A DNA stretch of 47,499 bases from assembly GCF_003002875.1 (NCBI RefSeq), contig NZ_PVTH01000016.1:1-47499 (forward strand). The letters are read 5' to 3'. Each line of letters opens with the position of its first letter. Position 1 is the stretch's first letter. The notes beneath the pieces are model-generated. The model worked only from the letters and a program-made list of their open reading frames with translations, did no database searches and was not told the origin of the DNA. A program made the translations under genes and the position numbers. The stretch is from Arcticibacter pallidicorallinus (lineage in GTDB: Bacteria > Bacteroidota > Bacteroidia > Sphingobacteriales > Sphingobacteriaceae). Shown one piece after another: positions 16,848 through 25,354 of this stretch.

Positions 16848-18073
16848 GTCAACACGCGTTGATTCTTGCTCGTCGAATTGAACAATGAAGATGTAAGATA
16901 ATAAAGGCTGCGCTTGGGTCGGTTAAGTGTAATATCAATCAGGTAGTTCTCATAGAGCGTGCTTGGCGTCTGAATGATAAAGCGATTGCAGGATACCTTT
17001 CCCTCTATTATTACAGGCTTTTCAAATTTGATGAACCCACTTGCATATATCTCGCCCATAACCTTACTATTCTTCCCCAAGCTGATCTGCGTCTGCAGGT
17101 CACTGCGCTCTTCTTCATGAGTAAAAAGAATACCAGAAAGTATACTCCCTTCGCCGAGTGTTATTTTCGGTTGATTGCCACCTTTACCCTTCGAAAGCAC
17201 CCCGATTGCCGAGGGATAATCGAACGACACCGGACCATTCGTTACAACTGAATCAACCGCAAAAAGCTGACAGCTCCCGCGAAATCCATTTTCAACTATA
17301 ATTCCAGGAGCAAAAACCAGGACATTACTCAGCCTTGCCTCTTTTTTAATCGTCAAAACGGTATCACATAGTAACACGATCTTCCCAGAGTAAGAGCCCC
17401 CCACTATCGGATTCTTAGGAGATATCCTGATTTTTTTAACATTACGGAAAAATGAACGGCTAGCAGAATCAGCACTTATCGGATCGCTTTCACTGCTATC
17501 TTGTAAAGTCTCCTGCAACTGGAGGATTAATGTTTTGTTTAATTTAGGTAAGGAGCGTCCGCTCTCACGTAAAGCACCTTTAACAAGCTCCTTACCTTCG
17601 TAGGCTCGGCCGTCAACGTAAGCTTGCCTAATCCCAGCTTTAGGAAGTTCTGCAACACCTACGATTTGCGTCTTTCCACTCACAGAAAGGGGTCTGTCTT
17701 CATCAGCGAGATAAATAGCTGACTTGTCTCCGGACGCATCCAGCCCTATTAAAAACGATTGGCTTAACGTGTCTTTTTGTGAAAATGCACTAACCGTCCC
17801 CAAATCAAAAAGTCCCCAATGCTCTTTCCGCAAAAGAACGCTATCATTTTCCTCTTCAAACAAATCCAATCTGTCTTCCTGATCATATAACTGATAGTTC
17901 GATGATAATAGAAGTGCCCGTCCAGACTCAAGATTAACCGACAACTTCGCGTATCGCAAACTTTTTTGATGTTCTTGCCGATAAAAAGCAGCTACCGTAA
18001 TCAGTGAGGCACAAAACACCGCAATAATTAACGCAATCACGACTACCAGATATAATGCAGACGCTTTTAGCAT
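16835..18073 (-). CDS. Large minor pseudopilin, GspK/PilX-like
   Basis: 412 residues. The N-terminus, MLKASALYLVVVIALIIAVF, is a pilin-like hydrophobic helix with no Glu at position 5, as in GspK, the tip pseudopilin. The body has tandem hydrophobic beta-rich segments ('KIVLLCDTVLTIKKEARLSNVLVF', 'ILFTHEE', 'VMGEIYASGFIKFEKPVIIEGKVSC') that look like a small beta-helix, unlike classical GspK. Its start overlaps the stop of the preceding fibre-like gene by 1 bp. The function is assigned from the N-terminus and operon position. Confidence 0.65.
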   Translation of the reverse strand: MLKASALYLVVVIALIIAVFCASLITVAAFYRQEHQKSLRYAKLSVNLESGRALLLSSNYQLYDQEDRLDLFEEENDSVLLRKEHWGLFDLGTVSAFSQKDTLSQSFLIGLDASGDKSAIYLADEDRPLSVSGKTQIVGVAELPKAGIRQAYVDGRAYEGKELVKGALRESGRSLPKLNKTLILQLQETLQDSSESDPISADSASRSFFRNVKKIRISPKNPIVGGSYSGKIVLLCDTVLTIKKEARLSNVLVFAPGIIVENGFRGSCQLFAVDSVVTNGPVSFDYPSAIGVLSKGKGGNQPKITLGEGSILSGILFTHEEERSDLQTQISLGKNSKVMGEIYASGFIKFEKPVIIEGKVSCNRFIIQTPSTLYENYLIDITLNRPKRSLYYLTSSLFNSTSKNQRVLTWLK

Positions 18074-18795
18074 TATTTTTTGGACCTTAGCTCGGTTCGC
18101 AATTCTTCAATGTCTTTTTGCTGCTTAATGACATAAAGCGTCAGCTCTTCTATCTTTTGGAGCAGCTTAATATTCATTTCTGAAAGGTTCATTCCCTCGC
18201 TCTCCATCTCCTTCGCCGAAGCTATTTCTGGTAAGTGATTATTCTTTTTGATAAAAGATTCAAGCTCCGGAAGAGGCTTTAGATTGTAATTATCATGAAA
18301 GACGAAGTCAGCACCAGCATTAACCGTTACTTTAACTTCCCTTACAGCTATATTCCCCGCGACGGTGAGCTTATAAGTTGGATTGGATGTTCCAATTCCA
18401 ACATTACCACTCTCTGTTATTCGCATTTGTTCTATGTTAGAAGATGTACTAAAGCTAATTTCCCCTCCAACCCTGTCATTCCCCCTGTGAAAGTTTATTG
18501 CGCTATTTGCCTGTCCATAGAAGCTATGCTCGATGGAAAAACTCTTACTGCCAACTTCGAACTGTGTTCCATGAGCTCTCACACCAACAAACGTACCGGC
18601 GCCTTCGTGATCACCTTCCACTTGTCTTGCGAAAACACTTCCTAATGAACCTCCATTAACAAACGCAGCAACGTCAAGCATAGCCCTCGGCGCGGTTGTT
18701 CCTATCCCTACCGATCCTGTTTGCGGAAAAATATTGCTTTGCGCAAAGCAGCTTATTGATAATAGACAAATTGCTGTAGATATAATTGCTCTCAT
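18073..18795 (-). CDS. Secreted fibre-like protein inside the secretion operon (T2, subtype B)
   Basis: 240 residues with a signal peptide (1-18, ISCFAQ). It has 'GSVGIGTTAPRAMLDV' and 'GNVGIGTSNPTYKLTVAGNI'. The C-terminal module is subtype B: AVREVKVTVNAGADFVF, FIKKNNHLPEIASAKEM, NLSEMNIKLLQKIEELTLYVI and a short coil. The module is almost identical to that of its upstream neighbour while the N-terminal parts differ. It lies between MORN/GspC-side genes and the pseudopilins, so it is made together with the machine. A substrate or a surface-exposed accessory component is possible. Confidence 0.83.
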   Translation of the reverse strand: MRAIISTAICLLSISCFAQSNIFPQTGSVGIGTTAPRAMLDVAAFVNGGSLGSVFARQVEGDHEGAGTFVGVRAHGTQFEVGSKSFSIEHSFYGQANSAINFHRGNDRVGGEISFSTSSNIEQMRITESGNVGIGTSNPTYKLTVAGNIAVREVKVTVNAGADFVFHDNYNLKPLPELESFIKKNNHLPEIASAKEMESEGMNLSEMNIKLLQKIEELTLYVIKQQKDIEELRTELRSKK

Positions 18796-18821
18796 AATAT
18801 TATTTTATGGACTGATCGGTC

Positions 18822-19562
18822 TTATAGTCCGGATTCGAGTATCGTGATTCGCTTCCCTTGTTCTGTTAACTGCTTTTGCTGTTCAATCACATAGAGCGTC
18901 AGTTCCTCAATCTTTTGCAAAAGCTTTATATTCATCTCTGAGAGGTTCATCCCTTCGCGCTCCATCTCTTTTGCGGAAGCGATCTCTGGCAAGTGATTAT
19001 TCGTTTTGATAAAAGATTCAAGCTCCTGGAGTGGCCAAAGGTTATAATCATCATGGAACACAAAATCAGCACCTGCATTGACAGTTACTTTCACCTCCCT
19101 TGCAGCGATGTTGCCTGCTACAGTAAGTTTGGAAGACGTCTCTCTAGTTCCGATGCCTACGTTTCCATCACCTTTGATCCACATCAACTGCGCGAGTTGG
19201 TTATCATTTGAGTAATTATAAAATGCAAAACCTCCAGACCGACCCGGACCTCTGTTTGCTATGAAGTCCGTTTCTCCATCTCCGCCCGTTCTATTCCATC
19301 CCATCAGCAATTGGCCCGAATTAGCCAAAAAACTGAGATTATTACCAGTATAGGCAGGATCCAAATTGGCTGTTTGCCCGCTACTTAAGAACGTACCGAC
19401 AAGATGAAGCTTAGCCCATGGATTATTGTTGCCTATTCCAACGTTCCCGGTATGAGAGAAGTGAATATTTTGAGCAGTAGTAGTCCACTGTCCAAAGGAC
19501 TCTGGATTGAACATCTTAATAAGCAAAAAACTGAGAATCAGAAATGTTAATTTAAGGTTCAT
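18822..19562 (-). CDS. Secreted fibre-like protein inside the secretion operon (T3, subtype B)
   Basis: 246 residues with a signal peptide ending 'PESFGQ'. One 'GNVGIGNNNPWAKLHLVG' repeat and one 'GNVGIGTRETSSKLTVAGNI' lead into a subtype B module (NAGADFVFHDDYNL, HLPEIASAKEM, KLLQKIEELTLYVIEQQ). It is a recent tandem relative of the next gene (18073-18795) in the C-terminal 100 residues. A decayed third copy of the coil lies just upstream at 19577-19684. Confidence 0.83.
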   Translation of the reverse strand: MNLKLTFLILSFLLIKMFNPESFGQWTTTAQNIHFSHTGNVGIGNNNPWAKLHLVGTFLSSGQTANLDPAYTGNNLSFLANSGQLLMGWNRTGGDGETDFIANRGPGRSGGFAFYNYSNDNQLAQLMWIKGDGNVGIGTRETSSKLTVAGNIAAREVKVTVNAGADFVFHDDYNLWPLQELESFIKTNNHLPEIASAKEMEREGMNLSEMNIKLLQKIEELTLYVIEQQKQLTEQGKRITILESGL

Positions 19563-19576
19563 ATTAATGGTTTAGG

Positions 19577-19684
19577 TTATTTATTAGTCAAACTAGTAAT
19601 TCTGGTATCTAAAGTTTGCATTTTGCTTTCAAGATGTATGATATGATATAAAGGGTCAACTCCTCAACCTTTGCAAATGCTTCA
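19577..19684 (-). pseudogene. Scar of a fibre-like C-terminal end
   Basis: Between the MORN-like gene and T3, one minus frame gives 'FAKVEELTLYII' and a second frame then gives 'HLESKMQTLDTRITSLTNK' and a stop at 19577-19579. Together they are the EELTLY helix and coiled-coil end of a family member, joined by a frameshift. The upstream part is gone. It suggests that a third fibre-like gene once lay in this slot of the operon. Confidence 0.6.
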
Positions 19685-20308
19685 TCATTTGTTTCTATTA
19701 AGATCCTGACTATCCTTTCCCCTTTGCAGAAAAAACTTTGGTGGCTTAACGAAACCAATTCTAGGCAACCACTTCTTTTTTGCCGCCACAGCACCATTTC
19801 TATAATACACATCGGTGACACTGTCCTGGCTAACATAGGTCTTAACATTACCATGAAACTTTCCTCCCTTCATTCGCCCGATCTGCTTCACAACACCTGA
19901 ATCATCGTACGTAAAGAACCTCCCATTCTCTTGGCCTTTCCGATAATAAGCAGCTTTTTCCAGAATGCCACTTTCCCGCCAGCTCCGCCAAAGTCCACTC
20001 TTAATTCCTTTCTTGAAATCGCCCTCCTCTTTCAAATTCTTAGTCAGATAAAATGAGGAAAAATGTCCATTTAGCAACCTCCCACTATATCCTCCCTGAG
20101 TATGATATATCTTTCCTGCCTTAAACCAATAGTAAGTTACGTCAGAGTCGATGGTCGGTTCTCTCCTTACAGGCAAAACATATGCTGTTATACTACGATC
20201 CGCTTCTACCGTCGTGACCTTACTCGTTTGTTCCTTCAAAATATCCTGAGCACCCACGCTAAAAAATAAGCCCTGCATTACGCTTATCATACAAACCCAT
20301 CTTCTCAT
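19685..20308 (-). CDS. Secreted MORN-repeat-like protein of the secretion operon
   Basis: 207 residues with a signal peptide (1-20, SVGAQ). From about residue 75 there are repeated 'G..NG.F..Y' units: 'SGRLLNGHFSSFYL', 'GDFKKGIKSGLWRSW', 'KGQENGRFFTYDDSG', 'GGKFHGNVKTY'. These resemble MORN/toxin_15-type repeats common in Bacteroidota envelope proteins. It lies 1 bp after the GspC-like gene and is not a standard type II secretion component. A clade-specific accessory role at the outer membrane is a guess. Confidence 0.65.
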   Translation of the reverse strand: MRRWVCMISVMQGLFFSVGAQDILKEQTSKVTTVEADRSITAYVLPVRREPTIDSDVTYYWFKAGKIYHTQGGYSGRLLNGHFSSFYLTKNLKEEGDFKKGIKSGLWRSWRESGILEKAAYYRKGQENGRFFTYDDSGVVKQIGRMKGGKFHGNVKTYVSQDSVTDVYYRNGAVAAKKKWLPRIGFVKPPKFFLQRGKDSQDLNRNK

Positions 20309-20309
20309 A

Positions 20310-20813
20310 TTATTGCACTTTTAAAAACTTCGTTTTGCCTAAATAAGACACTTTAACCGAATCTCTGTTATTCTTCAAAATCTTCACGCCCCCTGCTTGT
20401 TGGCCCTCAGTAAGCATAAACTCCTTACCCTGAATTGTCATAAGAGCTACAATTCTTTTAAATTCAGGGTTCACAATATACCCGGTGTACTTTATCACAC
20501 TCCAATTCACTTCTGGCTCTGGAGTAGCATAGTTTGACATCGACGTCACCGGTTGATCTGTTGCCTCCGGAACAGCTGGAGGGATTGCCACTTGCATCTG
20601 TCTCCCAGAAAACGGATTTCGGTAGTTCAACGCTAACACGAGTGTGTCTTTCATCCTGTACTCATCCAACGACTCGTAGGTACTTTTCTTCGCGCCCGCT
20701 GCGGTGATAAACGAACTCTCTTCACCAGACGCTTGAAAAATCCGGTAAAAAACGATCCCCCAAACCGCCATGACGGAAACAATCAGCACAATTGTCATCG
20801 TCTTATTCTTCAT
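20310..20813 (-). CDS. GspC/PilP-like bitopic inner-membrane protein
   Basis: 167 residues: one N-terminal transmembrane helix (about 5-25, MTIVLIVSVMAVWGIVFY), a linker and a C-terminal domain with 'YTGYIVNPEFKRIVALMTIQGKEFMLTEGQQAGGVKIL'. That beta-rich part matches the homology region of GspC/PilP proteins, which link the inner-membrane platform to the secretin. Its size and place beside the GspL-, GspM- and secretin-like genes support this. Sequence conservation is weak, so the assignment is provisional. Confidence 0.6.
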   Translation of the reverse strand: MKNKTMTIVLIVSVMAVWGIVFYRIFQASGEESSFITAAGAKKSTYESLDEYRMKDTLVLALNYRNPFSGRQMQVAIPPAVPEATDQPVTSMSNYATPEPEVNWSVIKYTGYIVNPEFKRIVALMTIQGKEFMLTEGQQAGGVKILKNNRDSVKVSYLGKTKFLKVQ

Positions 20814-20816
20814 GTA

Positions 20817-21770
20817 TTATTGAATAGTAAAGCTTCTTAACTCGCTGAAAGCGCCCCAGTTCCCGGCCACATCTGCTGCGCGAACTTTCCAGTACACCAC
20901 CTCTCCGAAAGTACCATCCTTGAAGGAATAATTAGTTTCCTTAAGCGTCATAGGAAACGACGGATTGTAAAGAGTAGTCGTATCACTTCTATACACGTAC
21001 AGTTGATAGCTGCTTGCATCTTCCAAAGCCTTCCATTGCAAGGAAACAGGACTTGCCGCCGATGCACCTTTTGAGGGACCGACTAGAGAAACAATTGAAG
21101 GCGGCGTCTTATCATATCGAATCTCAGAAATGGTTGACCACTTCGAAACAGCAGAATCCTGTTCTGCCCTGACTCGCCATTGATAGGTGTTATCTTTTGA
21201 AAAACGAACTCTTAAATCAAGAGCTGTAGTTGTTTGATCAAAAAACAACACCTTTTCATCTCTGAAATTATTTGTATCTACCTGTAAGCGATAGACTTTA
21301 GCTCCATATAGATTATTCCAGGAGAACTCGGTGTCCGACAAGTTAGTCAGGAGTCCGTTTGAGGGAGCTCTAACTTGCACAACCTGCGAGCCTATATTCG
21401 ACTCATATACGGTCAATCTCTGCGTCGTGTACAAAGTGCTGCTGCTACCATTCTCACCCCGGATGCGCCATTCGTAAATACCAGGATCTAAGGTATAAAT
21501 GAATTTATTGTTAGTTACCAGCGTATCCATAATTAGACGGGATGCATCCGAAAACCCGGGGGTCACGATCTGTACCCGGTAAGAAAGAGCGTCCTCAACT
21601 TCATCCCACCAGAATGTCTGCAGGTAGGTGCTCGTTTGAGTGCTATCTGCTGGCGCATTTATGAAGACCTTCTCATCTTCTATAGAAGGCTCTATAAAGT
21701 CCTTACATGAAACCAGAAACAATAGACCCGCAAAAGGCAATATCTTTAATATCATTCCAAAATCGCTCAT
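20817..21770 (-). CDS. Lipoprotein with three Fn3-like domains
   Basis: 317 residues. 'GLLFLVSC' is a lipobox; Cys22 should be lipidated (start at 21770, or at the internal ATG at 21755). Three similar modules follow, each built on 'F.W..V..A..YR.Q': 'TFWWDEVEDALSYRVQIV', 'FSWNNLYGAKVYRLQVD', 'LQWKALEDASSYQLYVY'. They resemble fibronectin type III domains of surface lipoproteins. It lies in the secretion operon 3 bp before the GspC-like gene. It may be an outer-membrane anchor or a pilotin substitute; no direct evidence distinguishes these. Confidence 0.68.
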   Translation of the reverse strand: MSDFGMILKILPFAGLLFLVSCKDFIEPSIEDEKVFINAPADSTQTSTYLQTFWWDEVEDALSYRVQIVTPGFSDASRLIMDTLVTNNKFIYTLDPGIYEWRIRGENGSSSTLYTTQRLTVYESNIGSQVVQVRAPSNGLLTNLSDTEFSWNNLYGAKVYRLQVDTNNFRDEKVLFFDQTTTALDLRVRFSKDNTYQWRVRAEQDSAVSKWSTISEIRYDKTPPSIVSLVGPSKGASAASPVSLQWKALEDASSYQLYVYRSDTTTLYNPSFPMTLKETNYSFKDGTFGEVVYWKVRAADVAGNWGAFSELRSFTIQ

Positions 21771-21774
21771 CTGC

Positions 21775-22677
21775 TTATTTGTTAGCTTTCAATTCATCCA
21801 CCTCTTTCCTTAGGGCGATCAGATGCAATGTCAACTCCTCGATCTTTTTCAGGAGTTTGACATTTATTTCACCAATGTCTATACCGTTCTTTTTAACCTC
21901 AGCAGCTGATGGGATCTCAGGCAGATGCCCGTGTTTCTGGATAAATTCACCGGTTTCGGCCAGCGGCATTAATCCAAAATTCTCATCAAAAACATAATCA
22001 GGCCAGGAACTTCGCAGGTTTACTTTCACGGATTCCGCCACTATGGATCCCGCCACCGCTAGTTTGTGACCCTTGGTATCGGTAGTGCCAATGCCCAGAC
22101 TGCCTTTGAAGTGACTTGTTCCTTCACCGTTGAAGTAGGCATTAAGGGTATTAGATTCTCCGAAGGAATTGACATAAGAGTCTATGCTAGTCTTCAGACT
22201 ATGAGCCGGCTCGTTTACTTCGTTATACGGTAGCGGGTTCTGGACATTGTCATAAACAATAGGATTTACATCTGTATCTGCGGTATAGTGATAAGTAGTT
22301 CCACCGCCCCTAAGCCAAATTATGATACGAAGTTTGTCGTTGTTAAGTGTTATATCTCTCCAGCCGGCTACAAATTCGCCATAAGCGCAAGTAATATGCG
22401 TGTTAATGAAGTTTGATAGGTGTCCCCACTGAGATGTGTGAAAGATAAATTCAGATAATAGTGTACCTCGCCATGAGCTGTTTTCGTGAACATCTGGACG
22501 TACAATTTTAAGCGTTGTCGGTTCGTTTCTATACCAATTTCCATCCAGCCAGGTGACCGGGTAGTATTTATCAATATCACCGTGAACTGTGATACTTCCC
22601 CTAGTTTGGCTAAACGAATTCATCGTAATCAACGATAAAAACAGCAGAATTACCAAAAAATCCAATCTCATAATCAA
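21775..22677 (-). CDS. Secreted fibre-like protein inside the secretion operon (T4, subtype C)
   Basis: 300 residues with a signal peptide (ending NSFSQ). The N-terminal 190 residues are unique, with aromatic beta-rich sequence and no GNVGIGT repeats until 'GSLGIGTTDTKGHKLAVAGSI'. The module is subtype C: VAESVKVNLRSSWPDYVF, HLPEIPSAAEV, GEINVKLLKKIEELTLHLI. It overlaps the preceding family member by 4 bp (ATGA) and is followed by the Fn3-like lipoprotein. Confidence 0.83.
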   Translation of the reverse strand: MIMRLDFLVILLFLSLITMNSFSQTRGSITVHGDIDKYYPVTWLDGNWYRNEPTTLKIVRPDVHENSSWRGTLLSEFIFHTSQWGHLSNFINTHITCAYGEFVAGWRDITLNNDKLRIIIWLRGGGTTYHYTADTDVNPIVYDNVQNPLPYNEVNEPAHSLKTSIDSYVNSFGESNTLNAYFNGEGTSHFKGSLGIGTTDTKGHKLAVAGSIVAESVKVNLRSSWPDYVFDENFGLMPLAETGEFIQKHGHLPEIPSAAEVKKNGIDIGEINVKLLKKIEELTLHLIALRKEVDELKANK

Positions 22678-23564
22678 GGTTTTATAAGTCGTTCAAGTTC
22701 TCTAATACGGCTTTCCTGCTTCTCTGATCTTTTTTCCTGCTCTATCAGGTATAAGGTCAGTTCTTCAATCTTTTTTAAGAGCAAACCATTCATTTCACCC
22801 AAGCTCAGCCCTTTATCTTCAACTTGTTTGGCTGACGGAATTTCAGGCAAATGCCTATTATCATTGATATAAACTTCAAGGTCTTTTAAAGAAAGTTTCT
22901 CATGAGAGGGTGAGAACACATAATCTGGCCAGTTACTTGCTTCAACTTTTATTTCCTGGGCTCTTATATTCCCATTTACAGATAATTTCTCACTAGGATC
23001 CAACGTACCAAGACCTATATTTCCATTACCTACGTAGAAGGCGATAGACTGCGGGTGCGTGGTCGAGGACCAGATAACATTGTTCTGAGGAGCTTCAGTC
23101 TTCGTTCCGTAGATTTCGTAATCGGCCCCTCTAAACATGAATGTGAATCCTACGTGGGCAGGAGGAGTTTTGATGAAAACCTCATAATATTCCTGTCCCG
23201 GACCATCAGACGACTTCTGAGCATGCCACGTAAAATTATTTGCAGAGTTTCCGCTCATTTGCAGCACAGGCCTTTGCTGTTCAGAAATATGTTGAGGAAA
23301 CGAGAAATCCACATAACTTCCACCCTCTCCATCATAGCTGACAAAGTATACAGTACCGGAAACTCCGCCTTTCTTCCAAAAGCCCATTGCAGGATTGTGA
23401 TTGTAGATTCTAAAGATTTTTATCCACTCCTGCTCAATCGCATGATTGTAATATTCAAGCACCTTAACTTTCGTTGCTTCATTTATTCCCAGGGATGTTT
23501 GCGCTGTTGCAGAAATAGTTATGGCGAAAAAAACTAAGACGAGCAAAAAACCTCTATTTTTCAT
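22674..23564 (-). CDS. Secreted fibre-like protein inside the secretion operon (T5, subtype A)
   Basis: 296 residues with a signal peptide (1-21, SATAQ). A unique N-terminal domain (about 22-180) is followed by 'GNIGLGTLDPSEKLSVNGNI' and a subtype A module: RAQEIKVEASNWPDYVF, HLPEIPSAKQV, LGEMNGLLLKKIEELTLYLIEQ and a 25-residue coil. It begins 6 bp after the GspM-like gene, so it is translated as part of the machine operon. Confidence 0.84.
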   Translation of the reverse strand: MKNRGFLLVLVFFAITISATAQTSLGINEATKVKVLEYYNHAIEQEWIKIFRIYNHNPAMGFWKKGGVSGTVYFVSYDGEGGSYVDFSFPQHISEQQRPVLQMSGNSANNFTWHAQKSSDGPGQEYYEVFIKTPPAHVGFTFMFRGADYEIYGTKTEAPQNNVIWSSTTHPQSIAFYVGNGNIGLGTLDPSEKLSVNGNIRAQEIKVEASNWPDYVFSPSHEKLSLKDLEVYINDNRHLPEIPSAKQVEDKGLSLGEMNGLLLKKIEELTLYLIEQEKRSEKQESRIRELERLIKP

Positions 23565-23570
23565 ATTATA

Positions 23571-24110
23571 CTAATTGATCTTTTTTAAAGCCCCAAACAC
23601 CAGGTTCAAATACAACTTATCCTTTACTTCAGCACTCCTGCTTTTTACCTTTTTAAAAGAAGCTGATCGCAAAAAACCCACCCCTTGTGTCTTCTCCAAT
23701 GTATCCATCAGCAAAACCAAATTCCTGTAGTCGCCTTCAAACGATATCCGCTGGTTCATCAAGGCTGAATCCGCAGTAGACGTCAAGCTTCCCAAATCCG
23801 GATTGTAGTTAACCGAAACCCGTGAGCGAGACGCTGCTCCAGACACCTTGATCCAGAATTCATTCCTCCATTGAACGGAGTCCAATGTATAGCGCGTCAG
23901 CAAACTGCCAAGAACCTTCTCTTTCTCTCTCAAATGATTTGGATTATAGCTCAGCAAGGCCTCTTCACCTTTGCCTTTCAACTCCTTATTCAAACCAATC
24001 TCCTGCCAGGTCTTTTTCAAAGCAAGAGGCCAGCTCAGCAACATGACCAACCCCGAAACTATCAGAAGCAGCCGGTTACGAACCTTATATGATATTCCCG
24101 CACCTCTCAT
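23571..24110 (-). CDS. GspM/PilO-like inner-membrane protein
   Basis: 179 residues: an N-terminal transmembrane helix (about 13-30, LLLIVSGLVMLLSWPLAL), a helical/coiled stretch, then a small alpha/beta domain ('RISFEGDYRNLVLLMDTLEKTQGVGFLRSASFKKV'). 'F.G.Y..L...L..LE' is characteristic of PilO/GspM folds. It follows the GspL-like gene with no gap, the usual L-M order. Primary sequence in this family is poorly conserved. Confidence 0.7.
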   Translation of the reverse strand: MRGAGISYKVRNRLLLIVSGLVMLLSWPLALKKTWQEIGLNKELKGKGEEALLSYNPNHLREKEKVLGSLLTRYTLDSVQWRNEFWIKVSGAASRSRVSVNYNPDLGSLTSTADSALMNQRISFEGDYRNLVLLMDTLEKTQGVGFLRSASFKKVKSRSAEVKDKLYLNLVFGALKKIN

Positions 24111-25334
24111 CTAATACCTTAACGACATTTCAAATTCCTGAATTCCTTCTTCTTCAGCCGGTGAAAACCGTTGCATTTGTATTTGTTGTACCCATTCACG
24201 CCCCTTTAGCTTATAAATCCACTCGTTAACTGCGATTGGATCACCGGTAAGCCCTTTGATAATAATCTTTCCAGACTGGTATATCTCTTTTCGTTCGGCA
24301 TTACCTTCCGCTTGTTTAACCGGACTAACGCTAAGCTCAGTAAGTTCTATTGCAGCAGGCATATCACTGCTCACCTGATCTGCGAGCCAACCATAAGGAA
24401 GGCCCAGGTACCAACCTAGCACCGTCAAACGCTCTTGCTGCTGTGCTGTCTTTTTTTCAAGCATTTGCAGGTTTTCTGCACTGCTACTTTGGAGGTTTAC
24501 GCGCCTATTCAACGACTCGTTTTCTGCACGATAGGTACTAAAAACGATAAAATTGGCTAGTAACAGCACAAAGAAAAACCCTAATATCGCGACGAGTCTG
24601 AAACGAAATTGCTGCTTCTGTGTAAAGTCCTCCAATCGATCAGATATCTCAGAAACGGGAAGTTCAATTGTAATCAGCCTCGGATATAAAATCAATTGGA
24701 AAGCGGTTGCGTAAGCAATAAGATATTCTTCACTTAGCTTCTCCTGCTCAACCTTTATCGGAAATTCCGCCATAGCTCCGGGGCTTGACTTATAATCGCG
24801 CCATTTAAAATCTTCAGTATAATTTATTCGGTGGCCTGAAAAGCAAAGCTCTTGCCCATACGTATTAATCTGAGAGAGCACTTGACTGACGGCAAAGGGC
24901 CCTAATGTCAAGCTGAGTACCTTATGCTTTGTAAACTTAAAAGCTTCAAGCAAGTCGTCGATCTGTTCCTTTCGGATAATACTAATGAAGACATTTTCAT
25001 CTCCCGAAAATTGTTGCACATAGAAGGATTCAGATTTAAAGTTTGGAAAAACCTCTGATAGCTGCTGCGCATTCAGCTCACCAATCGCTTCAATTTTTTT
25101 TGTTAAAATCCCCTTACCGGTTAAGCTAAACGCAATAGGAGTGCTAACGGGAATAGTGGCGAGCACCTCGTCAAGAGATCCCTTGCAATCTTTCTTTTCT
25201 CCGATGGTTAGCGAATTCTTTTCCAGCGTCAATGTGCACATCGTGCACGTCACCGTTCCATCCATCTCCATAGCAATTTCCACCCCCATACTGGATGATA
25301 GCCACTGTGCCTTTTGAATACTGGATCTTATCAC
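24111..25334 (-). CDS. GspL/PilN-like bitopic protein
   Basis: 407 residues. An N-terminal cytoplasmic half (~1-240) with alternating beta strands could be the actin-like part of GspL/PilM. A transmembrane helix follows (~250-270, FRLVAILGFFFVLLLANFIVF), then a coiled coil (~272-300) and a C-terminal ferredoxin-like domain ('GKIIIKGLTGDPIAVNEWIYKLKG', as in PilN). It lies between the secretin and GspM-like genes, where the ATPase-docking protein is expected. I do not see clear nucleotide-binding motifs. Confidence 0.68.
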   Translation of the reverse strand: MIRSSIQKAQWLSSSMGVEIAMEMDGTVTCTMCTLTLEKNSLTIGEKKDCKGSLDEVLATIPVSTPIAFSLTGKGILTKKIEAIGELNAQQLSEVFPNFKSESFYVQQFSGDENVFISIIRKEQIDDLLEAFKFTKHKVLSLTLGPFAVSQVLSQINTYGQELCFSGHRINYTEDFKWRDYKSSPGAMAEFPIKVEQEKLSEEYLIAYATAFQLILYPRLITIELPVSEISDRLEDFTQKQQFRFRLVAILGFFFVLLLANFIVFSTYRAENESLNRRVNLQSSSAENLQMLEKKTAQQQERLTVLGWYLGLPYGWLADQVSSDMPAAIELTELSVSPVKQAEGNAERKEIYQSGKIIIKGLTGDPIAVNEWIYKLKGREWVQQIQMQRFSPAEEEGIQEFEMSLRY

Positions 25335-25354
25335 GTCTTATTGCTATTTATCTA

